A DNA stretch of 12,116 nucleotides from DATKKX01 sp035542775 (GTDB taxonomy: Bacteria > Planctomycetota > Phycisphaerae > UBA1845 > UTPLA1): positions 1 through 12,116 of the forward strand of contig DATKKX010000014.1 of assembly GCA_035542775.1 (NCBI GenBank). Reading direction: 5' to 3'. Positions within the stretch are counted from its first letter, which is position 1; each line of letters begins with the position of its first letter. Shown here one piece after another: positions 5,475 to 12,116 of this stretch. The notes beneath the pieces are model-generated. The model made no database searches, was not told the DNA's origin, and was given only the letters and a program-made list of their open reading frames with translations. The translations under genes and the position numbers were made by a program.

Positions 5475-5554
5475 ACCGTCTGAAATCCACGTCGGGTAGG
5501 GGCGGCCGATGCTACTTGTGCAAAGTGGAGCTTTGCACTACCCGGCGGGACGGT
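5475..5554. repeat. Three nested inverted repeats around one centre
   Basis: From outside in: ACCGTC (5475-5480) with GACGGT (5549-5554); CGGGTAG (5493-5499) with CTACCCG (5538-5544), extendable by two pairs; and GTGCAAAG (5518-5525) with CTTTGCAC (5531-5538). The innermost stem has a 5-nt loop. The left side carries an extra segment of about 18 nt between the middle and inner arms. It could fold as one long stem in RNA or as a cruciform. Confidence 0.55.
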
Positions 5555-5570
5555 GTGCCGAGGACGCGGT

Positions 5571-5588
5571 CGGTCGTCCCCACGGGAC
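5571..5588. repeat. GTCCC-N3-GGGAC hairpin, copy 1
   Basis: CGGTCGTCCCCACGGGAC forms a 5-bp stem with loop CAC. A near-copy lies exactly 80 bp further on (5651-5668), matching at 15 of 18 positions with the differences mostly in the loop. Confidence 0.5.
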
Positions 5589-5623
5589 TTGAGGAATCGT
5601 CGCGGGCGGCGCTTGCACCCAGC

Positions 5624-5637
5624 CCCGGCGCGCCGGG
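5624..5637. repeat. 14-bp perfect palindrome
   Basis: CCCGGCGCGCCGGG is self-complementary over all 14 bases. In DNA this GC-rich it may be chance or a remnant of a dispersed repeat. Confidence 0.4.
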
Positions 5638-5650
5638 ACCTGGCTAGTTT

Positions 5651-5668
5651 CGGTTGTCCCTTCGGGAC
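5651..5668. repeat. GTCCC-N3-GGGAC hairpin, copy 2
   Basis: CGGTTGTCCCTTCGGGAC forms the same 5-bp stem with loop TTC. Stem conservation with loop change relative to 5571-5588 suggests that the folded form matters. Confidence 0.5.
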
Positions 5669-5752
5669 GTGGCCGCGACGGCGGGCAGGAGTAGTGGCGG
5701 ACGCTGGGCCGCGCGGCAGAGCCTACGGGGTCTCAGCGCAGGCAGATACACG

Positions 5753-5962
5753 ATGAGGCTCAGGACAAAGATTCTTCGTCTGTTGATCGCGGCCGGAGTT
5801 GGCGCCGGGATCGGCCTGCTGTTGTATCTCCTTCTGCTTCAATGGGAGCATTGGACGTTTGAGCGTCGCGTTTCACGATGGATGGCCGAGGTAGTCGGTG
5901 CGGTCTTGTTCTGTGTGTTCTACTACGGCACGGCTTTCCTCATCAGAAGAGCGAAGCAATAA
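5753..5962 (+). CDS. Small two-helix membrane protein, 69 aa
   Basis: The protein begins MRLRTKILRLL with a basic amino end, followed by a hydrophobic helix (about residues 9-28, AAGVGAGIGLLLYLLLL). A short polar loop (QWEHWTFERRVSRWM) leads to a second helix (about 43-63, VVGAVLFCVFYYGTAFLI), and a basic RRAKQ tail ends it. This predicts a hairpin in the inner membrane with both ends cytoplasmic. The frame is open further upstream to 5654, but that extension is spacer-like and rich in Arg and Gly, so I prefer ATG 5753. The ribosome site is weak (AGGC). Its function is unknown. It converges on the large GH31 gene, 58 bp away. Confidence 0.6.
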   Translation: MRLRTKILRLLIAAGVGAGIGLLLYLLLLQWEHWTFERRVSRWMAEVVGAVLFCVFYYGTAFLIRRAKQ

Positions 5963-5989
5963 GCGGCGGACGGAGCGTGGCGGATTCCG

Positions 5990-6016
5990 GTGCGGCGGGT
6001 GAGGCCCGCGCTGCAC
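5990..6016. terminator. Hairpin between convergent genes (possible bidirectional terminator)
   Basis: GTGC (5990-5993) with GCAC (6013-6016) encloses GCGGG (5995-5999) with CCCGC (6005-6009). It sits between the stops of two convergent genes, a usual place for a shared terminator. There is no T-tract on either side, so the evidence is mostly positional. Confidence 0.3.
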
Positions 6017-6020
6017 GGCC

Positions 6021-9000
6021 TTACTTTCCTGCATCGGCGGACAGGCTTGCCCGCACTTTCGTCAGCGGCCTGCCCTTGGCGTCCTCCACGTGAACGCAGA
6101 AGCCCCAGTCGCCGCCGCCCTGGATGATCTTCAGGAGCAGGGTGTTTGCGCCCTTCTCGAGGTGCACGGGGACGCGATCTTGTTTCGACATGTAGGCGCG
6201 GCCGCCGGGGACGCGGTGGATTTCCTTGCCGTTCAGCCATACCGCCACGCCGTCGTCGGAGCCGAGGGCCAGCGTCGCGTCCGTGTCCTCCGGGGCGATC
6301 AGGTAGGCGAGGGCGTAGGCAACGGCGTTGTACTTGCGACCGCCGAACACGCCGGTCAGATCGACGAAGAACTCATCGGCCAGATTCGCGTCCGGCCCGA
6401 TGGGGCGTTTCATCTGCTTCCAGCCGATGGACTGCTTGTCCTTGCCTTCGTACTGCGCGGCGAGGTCGATCTTTTCCTCGGGCGGGAAGGATGTATCCAT
6501 GGCCTTCTCGAAGGGCACCTCGAACGGTCCGACGATCCACCAGGCGTTGATTGAGGGGAGGAACGTGGTTTCGATGGGGAGGTCGATCTTGATATCGCCT
6601 TTTTCGACGGTCAAATCAGCCCGCAGGACGCCGGTCGTCATGTCGCCGTCGGTTGACAAAGTGACCTTGCCGATGAGCGGCTTGGCCTCCGACAGATCCT
6701 CGGTCTTCCACTCACTTTGCCCGTCAATCCGCCAGGGTTCGGCGGCGGACAATTTCACTTCGCCGCTGAGGCCGACCAGGGCGGGTACATTGAGTGTCGG
6801 AGCGACATCGATCGTGGCGCTGACTTCTTTGGAACCTACCGCAGGCGGCTGTACGCTCAACCGGGAGAAGAACCCCAAGAGTCGAATGATCGCCTCCTTC
6901 TTGTCTTGTTCGCTTAGGTTGGACTGCTGAGCCGCTTTGAGTAAGTCGAGCCACTGGCTTTGGATTTGATCAGGCAAATCGGGGAATTCACCCCAGACCA
7001 TGGGGAAGCCAACGCTTACGGCTTCCTCCTCTGATAACTCCTCCTCGGGCGGCTCCGGGCCCGCGCTCTCTTGGCTGGTTCCGTCGCCTCGTCCACACAG
7101 AATCTGCGGGGCAACAGCCTTGCGGTATCGATAGAGCAACTTGTATATGCCACGGAATCCAGAAGGGACGGCGTGCGCCTGCGATGGCTTAGGCGCTCTC
7201 TTGATCACCACATTAATCTGCTCGGACGCAGGTATCGCCGGAAGTTGGATGATCGGCCCCATGGTGTGGCCGTAGACAAACCAACCCGGCGCATAATCGT
7301 TAGGATCTTTGGCTTCATATTTCAGCAGGTTCCCGTCTACCAGAATCGATTCGGCATCGCCTAAGGAGTCGTACAATCGAATCTCGTGCCGTCGCTCCTT
7401 CAACATCCCCGCATACGAGCCCTCCACCGGGCCGATCGTGATATGTCGCTCGCCGTTCACCAGCTTGTGCGAAACGGGCGTCCAGGCGCACTGGTTCGTC
7501 TTGTAGCCCGGTCCGATGCCGTCGTCTTCATAAACCCGGGTTTCGCCGGAGTCGCCGGGGAAGATGTTGAGGATCAGCGGATCGACCGGCTTCTCGGCGG
7601 TGCGGTTCATCTTTGGCTGCGTGGGGATGATCCCGCCGCTCCGGACAAATAACGGAATCTCATCGAGCGGCACAAGCAGTCGGGCGTCGCATGGGCCCTT
7701 GTACGTCCGGCCGGTGAACCAATTGGTCCACTCGCCCGGCGGCAGCCAGACCTTGACCTGTGCGCAACGGCTGACATTGTCCATCGGCTCGGCGACCGGC
7801 GCGACCAGCATTTGATCGCCGAAGAGATACTCCCCGCCGTGCTCGTACGCCTCGGGCAGCTCCGGCCATTCGTAGTAGAGCGGCCGGCACAGCGGCATCG
7901 CGGTGTCATAGCACTTTCTCGCCGAGGTATAGATGTAGGGAATCAGCTCGTAGCGCAGCCAGAACGCCTTCCGGGCGCTCTCGAAGACTTCCTTCGGAAA
8001 CTCCCAGATCCGCCGCTCCGACTTCGGATTCTTCGTCGTGTGCGTCCGCAGAACCGGGCTGAGGGCGCCCCACTGGATCCAGCGGGCGTACATCTCGGGC
8101 TCGGCGGGCCCGGGCTGGTGACCGCCGATGTCGTGGCTCCAGTAGTCGTAGCCGACGTTGCCGGCCGTCGAGGTAAAGTAGGGCTGGAAGGCGAGCGACG
8201 GCCAGACGGAGAACGTGTCGCCGGAGAAACCGACCTGGTAGCGGTGGTTACCGAGGCCGCCCCAGCGGCTGAAGAGGATCGGCCGCCGGTGGGTCTCGCT
8301 CTCGCGCCGCTCCATGTCGGTCCAGTGCAGATAGTTCAGCCAGAAGAGCGGATCGAGACCGGCGACCTTGCTCTTGCCGCCTTGCTGCCAGTCGATCCAC
8401 CAGAAGTCGATGCCCTGTTTCTCCATGGGGTGGTGCAGGATGTTGAAGTAGGCGTCCATGTACTTGCGGTCGGTGCAATCGAACGGGACGCGATCGGCGG
8501 TCTCCGGATCGAGGCCCATCGCCTTGGCCATCTCCGGGAAGGCTTTCTCATGCTTGCCGACACCTTCGGCGGGGTGGAGATTGAGCGTCGCCCGCAGGCC
8601 CTGCTGGTGGACCCACTTCAGGAAATTGTCGGGATCGGGGAAGTACTTCGGGTTCCAGGTGTAGCCGGTCCAGCCGTCGAGGTGCCAGTCCATGTCGATG
8701 ACCAGCACGTCGAGCGGCACGTCGTGATCGTGGAACTGCTTGACGAGGTCGCGGAGCTCATCCTCGGAGTAAGCCCAGTAGCGAGACCACCACGTTCCGA
8801 AGACGAACCGCGGCGGCAGCGGGATCTTGCCGGCGACCTTGGTGAAGTCGCTGAGGGCTTTGGCATAATCGTGGCCGTAGCCGAAGAAATACCAGTCCAA
8901 GGCGCGTTTGTTCTTGCGCGTGGTGACCCAGGGCCAGTCGCTGTTATCGAACAGAAGCCGCTTGGAATCGTCCACGACGGTCCAGCCGTCGCGCGAGAGC

Positions 9001-9461
9001 AGGCCGGGCTCCAGGGGGCAGGAGCCGGAGACACCATCGAGCGTCCTCGTCGTGCCGAAGAGGTTGCCGGTGTCTTTCAGCCGCGGCTTCCAGACGACCT
9101 TCTTGCCGCCGAGGTTCATCTCGATGGATAGATTGGCCTTGCGGAACTTTTCGCCGGTGTTCTTGTAGCGTAGTGTCAGTCGGGCGGTGTCAATCGTGGT
9201 CCAGTCCTGGTCCGAGGAAACCTTGAACTGCGGGACGGGCAGGTTGCGGTTGATGAAGGCGAAGGAGGCCCGATCCTCGAACTGCCCGTCGGGCGACCAT
9301 TCCATGCGGATGAGGGCCGGCGTGAGGATGGTGAAGCGGGCGTTGTTGACGACCACCGTCGCCTTGGGGTCGGCGACGGGATTGTACTCTGCCGGTGTTG
9401 CCTTGCTTTCCTGTCCCACCACGCCTGCCACCGCTAATGCCAATGCCATGCTTGTCACCAT
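6021..9461 (-). CDS. Secreted multidomain glycoside hydrolase family 31
   Basis: This 1,146-residue enzyme should hydrolyse terminal alpha-linked sugars outside the cytoplasm. A hydrophobic signal (MALALAVAGVVGQ) leads into an N-terminal beta-sandwich (to about 190). The barrel carries PPRFVFGTWWSRYW, DVLVIDMDWHLDGWTGYTWN and FWWIDWQQGG with the probable nucleophile Asp357. FSGDTFSVWPS holds the probable acid/base Asp415, and EPEMYARWIQWGALSPVLR follows. C-terminal sandwich domains (about 570-750) end near NVVIKRAPK. An acidic Glu/Pro linker (about 770-800) follows, then an Ig-like region, and last a sandwich domain (GSDDGVAVWLNGKEIHRV, about 960-1140) of a PA14/carbohydrate-binding type common in large environmental glycosidases. 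The WIDWQQ clade differs from the GH31 at the left edge. ATG 9461 has GGGAG 7 nt upstream. The exact sugar specificity cannot be told. Confidence 0.94.
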   Translation of the reverse strand: MVTSMALALAVAGVVGQESKATPAEYNPVADPKATVVVNNARFTILTPALIRMEWSPDGQFEDRASFAFINRNLPVPQFKVSSDQDWTTIDTARLTLRYKNTGEKFRKANLSIEMNLGGKKVVWKPRLKDTGNLFGTTRTLDGVSGSCPLEPGLLSRDGWTVVDDSKRLLFDNSDWPWVTTRKNKRALDWYFFGYGHDYAKALSDFTKVAGKIPLPPRFVFGTWWSRYWAYSEDELRDLVKQFHDHDVPLDVLVIDMDWHLDGWTGYTWNPKYFPDPDNFLKWVHQQGLRATLNLHPAEGVGKHEKAFPEMAKAMGLDPETADRVPFDCTDRKYMDAYFNILHHPMEKQGIDFWWIDWQQGGKSKVAGLDPLFWLNYLHWTDMERRESETHRRPILFSRWGGLGNHRYQVGFSGDTFSVWPSLAFQPYFTSTAGNVGYDYWSHDIGGHQPGPAEPEMYARWIQWGALSPVLRTHTTKNPKSERRIWEFPKEVFESARKAFWLRYELIPYIYTSARKCYDTAMPLCRPLYYEWPELPEAYEHGGEYLFGDQMLVAPVAEPMDNVSRCAQVKVWLPPGEWTNWFTGRTYKGPCDARLLVPLDEIPLFVRSGGIIPTQPKMNRTAEKPVDPLILNIFPGDSGETRVYEDDGIGPGYKTNQCAWTPVSHKLVNGERHITIGPVEGSYAGMLKERRHEIRLYDSLGDAESILVDGNLLKYEAKDPNDYAPGWFVYGHTMGPIIQLPAIPASEQINVVIKRAPKPSQAHAVPSGFRGIYKLLYRYRKAVAPQILCGRGDGTSQESAGPEPPEEELSEEEAVSVGFPMVWGEFPDLPDQIQSQWLDLLKAAQQSNLSEQDKKEAIIRLLGFFSRLSVQPPAVGSKEVSATIDVAPTLNVPALVGLSGEVKLSAAEPWRIDGQSEWKTEDLSEAKPLIGKVTLSTDGDMTTGVLRADLTVEKGDIKIDLPIETTFLPSINAWWIVGPFEVPFEKAMDTSFPPEEKIDLAAQYEGKDKQSIGWKQMKRPIGPDANLADEFFVDLTGVFGGRKYNAVAYALAYLIAPEDTDATLALGSDDGVAVWLNGKEIHRVPGGRAYMSKQDRVPVHLEKGANTLLLKIIQGGGDWGFCVHVEDAKGRPLTKVRASLSADAGK

Positions 9462-9468
9462 AGGGGCT

Positions 9469-9473
9469 CTCCC
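9469..9473 (-). promoter_or_regulatory. Ribosome binding site of the large GH31 gene
   Basis: GGGAG on the minus strand lies 7 nt before ATG 9461. This favours it over the second in-frame ATG at 9449. No other start is in frame before a stop at about 9527. Confidence 0.65.
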
Positions 9474-9612
9474 GGCATAACAAACGCGTTTCCCCCCGGC
9501 GCTCCGATTACCGCGGCCCCCATGCTACAGGCGAAACGCGGCATTTGCACCCCCGACGGCGCCGGTTCGGTGCCTATCTTGGTTTGTCTTGCCGGCGTAT
9601 CGGGGTCACATC

Positions 9613-9652
9613 AAAAAGAAAGCGCCGAGCCCCGCTATGGGTAAGCCCGGCG
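9613..9652 (-). terminator. Rho-independent terminator, leftward
   Basis: On the minus strand, CGCCGGGC (9652-9645) pairs with GCTCGGCG (9630-9623) with one mismatch. GGG/CCC can extend the stem inside, and the 3' side continues CTTTCTTTTT (9622-9613). It would end transcripts arriving from the operon to the right, before the GH31 gene, implying that the GH31 gene has its own promoter. The plus-strand side has only four T, so the leftward direction is favoured. Confidence 0.65.
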
Positions 9653-9752
9653 TTTTCCGGAGGGGAAAGAAGCCAGCTTCTATCGACTCCTGTAAGTGTC
9701 AGAACCAATCCCCATCAATGATCACGGCCCTTGCTTCTTACCGCCTCCTCCG

Positions 9753-9769
9753 GATGCGGTTGACGCATC
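9753..9769. repeat. Short hairpin GATGCG/CGCATC
   Basis: A 6-bp perfect stem surrounds the loop GTTGA. It has no T-tract and no obvious role. Confidence 0.35.
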
Positions 9770-9790
9770 GCAGGTCCACCGAGCGCGCCG

Positions 9791-9817
9791 GGCAGGTGGG
9801 GCGCAAGCCCCTGCCTG
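9791..9817. repeat. GC-rich hairpin with GCAA loop
   Basis: GGGGC (9798-9802) and GCCCC (9807-9811) enclose a GNRA-type GCAA tetraloop. An outer CAGG/CCTG pairing lengthens the stem. The element looks like a dispersed spacer hairpin. Confidence 0.45.
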
Positions 9818-9854
9818 ACAAGTCAGCCGCGCAGTGTTGTTCCGCAGGGTGACT

Positions 9855-9885
9855 GGCGGGAGAAAGCGGACCGCGGTTTCCCGCC
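9855..9885 (-). terminator. Hairpin abutting the stop of the four-helix protein gene
   Basis: GGCGGG (9855-9860) pairs with CCCGCC (9880-9885), and three more pairs including one wobble continue inward. The stem begins at the base right after the TGA stop (9888-9886). There is no T-tract, so it may be an mRNA-end or stability hairpin, with the true terminator at 9613-9652. Confidence 0.45.
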
Positions 9886-10446
9886 TCAGACTGATTCGTC
9901 CTTTTGCGCGCGGGCTCGCTCAGCTCTGCGAGTTACCCACAGGCGCCCTGCGTCAAAGTACAGCGCAACACCGCCAAGGAGCATCAATGCAATGCCAGCT
10001 TGCGCGACCCATGGCAAATTGATGCCCAGCGAGCCCGCCGATGAACCTTCACCAGTCTGTCGGAGCAGGTCGGCCACCTTCCAGTGAACTCCGAGCAGAA
10101 TTGCGCTGAAACCGACGGCGGACGCGGCGTATGCCAGGCACCACCAAGCCCTGGGTTTGCGCTGCACTTCGGCGACGGCTGCCTGCCGAAACCCGAGCAG
10201 GGTGCAACCCATGGCGGCGCACGTGGCAATCGCGCACACGTAATCAAAGCTCGGCGCAACCACTGTGGGGTGCAGCAGGCCGTCGGCCCTCTGCTGGGCT
10301 TCGCGGATCATTGGTACGGTCCAGACAGCCACGGCCACGATGACACCGAGGACGCCGGCAAAGCCTACGCATCTTGCGGTCCGTCCCGGAATCGTGCCGC
10401 TCAGGGGGGCATCACCGCCCCCGTTGGTCTTGTCGTGCGTTTCCAT
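9886..10446 (-). CDS. Four-helix membrane protein of unknown function
   Basis: The protein has 186 residues. A polar, Gly-rich amino end (METHDKTNGGG) precedes four predicted membrane helices: GFAGVLGVIVAVAVWTV (about 29-45), YVCAIATCAAMGCTLLGF (about 70-87), WWCLAYAASAVGFSAILLG (about 101-119) and WVAQAGIALMLLGGVALYF (about 147-165). The tail is basic (RRAERARAQK). I do not recognise a family. ATG 10446 has AAGGA 8 nt upstream and is preferred to the in-frame extension to 10581, which would overlap the lipoprotein gene. It is the last gene of a three-gene leftward operon, 31 nt after the lipoprotein stop. Its position suggests a role at the membrane linked to the lipoprotein and the protease-like protein (inference). 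Confidence 0.72.
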   Translation of the reverse strand: METHDKTNGGGDAPLSGTIPGRTARCVGFAGVLGVIVAVAVWTVPMIREAQQRADGLLHPTVVAPSFDYVCAIATCAAMGCTLLGFRQAAVAEVQRKPRAWWCLAYAASAVGFSAILLGVHWKVADLLRQTGEGSSAGSLGINLPWVAQAGIALMLLGGVALYFDAGRLWVTRRAERARAQKDESV

Positions 10447-10454
10447 TGCAGGAT

Positions 10455-10459
10455 TCCTT
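10455..10459 (-). promoter_or_regulatory. Ribosome binding site deciding the 10446 start
   Basis: AAGGA on the minus strand lies 8 nt before ATG 10446 and inside the short gap after the lipoprotein gene. It supports the 186-residue form over a 231-residue reading. Confidence 0.65.
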
Positions 10460-10477
10460 GCTCCGCGATCATAGGTG

Positions 10478-10945
10478 TCAGAGGCATTGCCGGCTCGTGG
10501 GTGGATTGGGGGGCTTCTGACGGTGCCACATTTGTGTGTCGCCGAGTTGTGGTCGAAGTTGCAGAGCGGTATCGCCCACATCGAGGATCTCGTCAGTCGA
10601 AATCGTCCCCACCTTGAGCCAGCTCGTAGCCGAGGCGGTCACTGTGCTGACCAGCCTGCCATCCAGTATCTTCCACGTGCCCGAGCAAGTGATGTTTGGG
10701 CCCGCAAAAAGCCCCAGAATGAATGACTCGCCGCCCGTGGGTTCTTTGACCTCGGCGTCATTCACCCAGGTGCCGTCGGAATGATAGGTTGTGACGGAGA
10801 AGACCTTATCGCCCTGGTACTCCCACGTCCCCACGATCTTGTCGCGGAGCGAGGCCCCCGGCGAGCAACCGATCGGGAGCAGACACGCCAGAGTCGTAGC
10901 CGCCACGGCGGCCGACCCTCCCCCGATGCGAAGACGCAATTCCAC
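10478..10945 (-). CDS. Small lipocalin-like lipoprotein, 155 aa
   Basis: The protein begins with GTG 10945 (MELRLRIGGG) and has a short export signal ending LLPIGC, a lipobox-like site at Cys27, so it is probably lipid-anchored and periplasm- or surface-exposed. The mature part starts with IVGTWEYQGDKVF, a GTW strand typical of lipocalin-like folds, followed by short alternating beta-type stretches (FSVTTYHSDGTW, CSGTWKILDGRLV). Cys residues near 88 and 154 may remain free or pair. The ligand is unknown. AAGGAG 8 nt upstream strongly supports the GTG start. That site overlaps the TAA stop of the upstream protease-like gene, which ends only 12 nt away, so the two are probably translationally coupled. 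Confidence 0.75.
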   Translation of the reverse strand: MELRLRIGGGSAAVAATTLACLLPIGCSPGASLRDKIVGTWEYQGDKVFSVTTYHSDGTWVNDAEVKEPTGGESFILGLFAGPNITCSGTWKILDGRLVSTVTASATSWLKVGTISTDEILDVGDTALQLRPQLGDTQMWHRQKPPNPPTSRQCL

Positions 10946-10953
10946 GTGTGCTT

Positions 10954-10959
10954 CTCCTT
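10954..10959 (-). promoter_or_regulatory. Ribosome binding site overlapping the upstream stop codon
   Basis: AAGGAG on the minus strand is 8 nt before GTG 10945 and shares bases with the TAA stop at 10960-10958 (TAAGGAG). This fixes a GTG start and indicates coupling of the two genes. Confidence 0.8.
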
Positions 10960-12116
10960 AATGTTCCGCTTTCTGTGTGGTAGCCGCGCCTTTATTGGCG
11001 TCGGGCTGCTTGATGAAACCGATCCGCTTGTGGGGGTAATCGAAGATCACTTTGAACCGGGACAACAGTCCCAAGCCGATAGTTCCAGCGGGTTGATGCT
11101 CGTCGTAGGGCACGTCGTTTTCGTCGTCGAGAGCAAGCCGCACCCCCGACAATGGTGCGACCCTCGTTCCGCCAAGGTCGAACCATCCAAGTGAACCCCT
11201 TCGACAGCGCGTAATGTTCCCGGACATATCTGCGTTCAACCCCTCGGCGGTCCAGCCCTCGCCGCGGAGCCCGAAATGTCGCACCGCCGGCCCCCTAAAG
11301 AAAACTGAGTCTCCATCACCGGTATCAATTTCGAACAACCCCTCCCGCTCTCCCTCAAATCGGCAGCGAATGCAAGGCACGCGGCGGTGATAGGAAAACG
11401 GCTCCCAACGAGCTTGGTTGTTCTCGTACGAATGCGGGTCGTGGATTTCTACGACGCCGCGGCCGGCATCGAGTTCCACTAGGGCCCGCCGGAACAGGTC
11501 GTAGCCACAGACGCCAGCCATGTCTATACCTTGCAATGAAGCGAATTTGCTCATATCGAATTGCAGCAACAGGACGCGCGGGATGGTCATCTGTCCAAGC
11601 GTGAAGTTGTCGGCGGTGCGGAAGATTGCATCTTGTTCTTGCCCCAACAGATCTGCTTTGCCCGCCAAGGTCGTCGGCATGCCTAGCTTGTCAGCCGCGG
11701 TTGGGAGGATGGCCATGGTCGACGTTCCGCTGTCGAGGAGGAACCAACGCGCCTTTCGCCCATTGATGCGAGCTTGCACCATGAGAAGCCCGGCTTTGGT
11801 GCGTCGGGTCGTGATCCGCGTCCCCGCCTTCCGGTCGAACCGCGCATCCGTCTCCCAGTTCGCTTCCAGTGCGAATCTCTCGTCGTCCGAGGAACTCCGG
11901 GGCTCTACAGCCTGCACGTCACAGAAAGCCATTCCCAGCCCCAAGAGGTAGCGGTAATCCCGATAGGCAAACTGAAAGCCTCCTGCATCCCGATAGCGGC
12001 CGTAATGATTGACGGTCGGCCCGATCGCTCCGGCCCGGCAGATGTACGACACCTGCCAGGTCTTTGGATCCACGACAACCCAGAATTCAGTCGGTCCAGA
12101 TCTCAAAGCGGCCGAC
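10958..12116 (-). CDS. Two-lobed aspartyl-protease-like protein, partial (5' end beyond right edge)
   Basis: The frame is open to the right edge, so the amino end and any signal peptide are missing; the TTG at 12106 is not a convincing start. Counting from there, residues 1-70 form an N-terminal domain (FWVVVDPKTWQVSYICRAG) like those in proteins that measure or bind extracytoplasmic substrates. A first aspartyl lobe has WFLLDSGTSTMAIL (Asp125) and GVCGYDLFRRALVELDAG. A second lobe has LFEIDTGDGDSVFF (Asp261) and ends GTIGLGLLSRFKVIFDYPHKR. Two D-[ST]-G sites make a self-contained pepsin/retropepsin-like active centre plausible. Physiological substrates are unknown. It is the first visible gene of the leftward operon. 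The classification is good; activity is inferred. Confidence 0.87.
   Translation of the reverse strand, partial: SAALRSGPTEFWVVVDPKTWQVSYICRAGAIGPTVNHYGRYRDAGGFQFAYRDYRYLLGLGMAFCDVQAVEPRSSSDDERFALEANWETDARFDRKAGTRITTRRTKAGLLMVQARINGRKARWFLLDSGTSTMAILPTAADKLGMPTTLAGKADLLGQEQDAIFRTADNFTLGQMTIPRVLLLQFDMSKFASLQGIDMAGVCGYDLFRRALVELDAGRGVVEIHDPHSYENNQARWEPFSYHRRVPCIRCRFEGEREGLFEIDTGDGDSVFFRGPAVRHFGLRGEGWTAEGLNADMSGNITRCRRGSLGWFDLGGTRVAPLSGVRLALDDENDVPYDEHQPAGTIGLGLLSRFKVIFDYPHKRIGFIKQPDANKGAATTQKAEH

Larger units (their letters stand above)
5446..5752. other. Structured spacer between two small genes
   Basis: I see no credible gene in these 307 bases. They hold nested inverted repeats (5475-5554), two related GTCCC-N3-GGGAC hairpins 80 bp apart (5571-5588 and 5651-5668) and a 14-bp GC palindrome (5624-5637). 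Such density of hairpins suggests remnants of small dispersed repeats rather than one regulatory site. Confidence 0.55.
9474..9854. other. Non-coding spacer upstream of the large GH31 gene
   Basis: I see no gene. The spacer holds a terminator (9613-9652), two further hairpins (9753-9769 and 9791-9817) and no recognisable sigma70 promoter for the GH31 gene. An 87-codon plus-strand frame (9589-9852) runs through the terminator and hairpins and is not credible. Confidence 0.6.

Noticed and set aside
7812..9131. A 439-codon plus-strand frame opposite the large GH31 gene
   Set aside because: It lies wholly inside the GH31 catalytic region on the other strand, shows repetitive Val/Glu/Ala/Gly composition and no motif.
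9589..9852. An 87-codon plus-strand frame
   Set aside because: It runs through a terminator and two hairpins, lacks a ribosome site and resembles dispersed spacer sequence.
1..12116. CRISPR array, tRNA or rRNA genes
   Set aside because: I saw no regularly spaced direct repeats with unique spacers, no cloverleaf with a CCA-type end, and no rRNA signature.

Overview
The window is GC-rich double-stranded DNA from a bacterium. Two large secreted or lipid-anchored GH31 glycosidases, a retropepsin-like surface protein, and spacers full of GC-rich hairpins and the recurrent CACCACGGAG-type motif suggest an environmental member of the Planctomycetota/PVC group. That placement is inference from gene style; no ribosomal marker is present. 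Nearly all long genes lie on the minus strand, and very long plus-strand readings across them are GC-driven shadows.

Layout from left to right: (1) 1-1777, the amino-terminal 592 codons of a GH31 lipoprotein running off the left edge. (2) 1827-2559, a compact REPtron-like unit: a REP-associated tyrosine transposase gene with one two-hairpin repeat on its left, inverted relative to two head-to-tail copies on its right. (3) 2590-3309, a YhhQ-type queuosine precursor transporter whose stop codon touches the repeat array. (4) 3310-4000, a gene-poor spacer with a near-consensus leftward sigma70 promoter, two separate 10-bp-period tracts (one a phased A-tract) and a widespread intergenic motif. (5) 4010-4980, a complete IS5-family (IS903-like) insertion sequence with perfect 15-bp ends and a 9-bp target duplication. 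Its transposase is interrupted by a -1 frame change exactly at A_AAA_AAG and by an amber codon. (6) 5059-5962, two small plus-strand genes of unknown function, separated by a structured spacer. (7) 6021-9461, a second, 1,146-residue multidomain GH31 enzyme. (8) 9462-9885, a spacer with a terminator and several hairpins. (9) 9886-12116, a tight leftward operon: a two-lobed aspartyl-protease-like protein (cut by the right edge), a small lipoprotein and a four-helix membrane protein.

The two GH31 enzymes belong to clearly different subgroups (nucleophile contexts WTDLGEP and WIDWQQ). With their export signals they suggest extracytoplasmic breakdown of alpha-linked glycans, but no transporter or regulator in the window ties them into one locus. 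The two transposase units were probably independent arrivals. I see no defence system, CRISPR array, tRNA or rRNA. The most notable items are the REPtron with its inverted two-hairpin repeats, the promoter/curved-DNA spacer at 3424-3976, the slippery-site-plus-amber transposase, and the small-gene spacer at 5446-5752.
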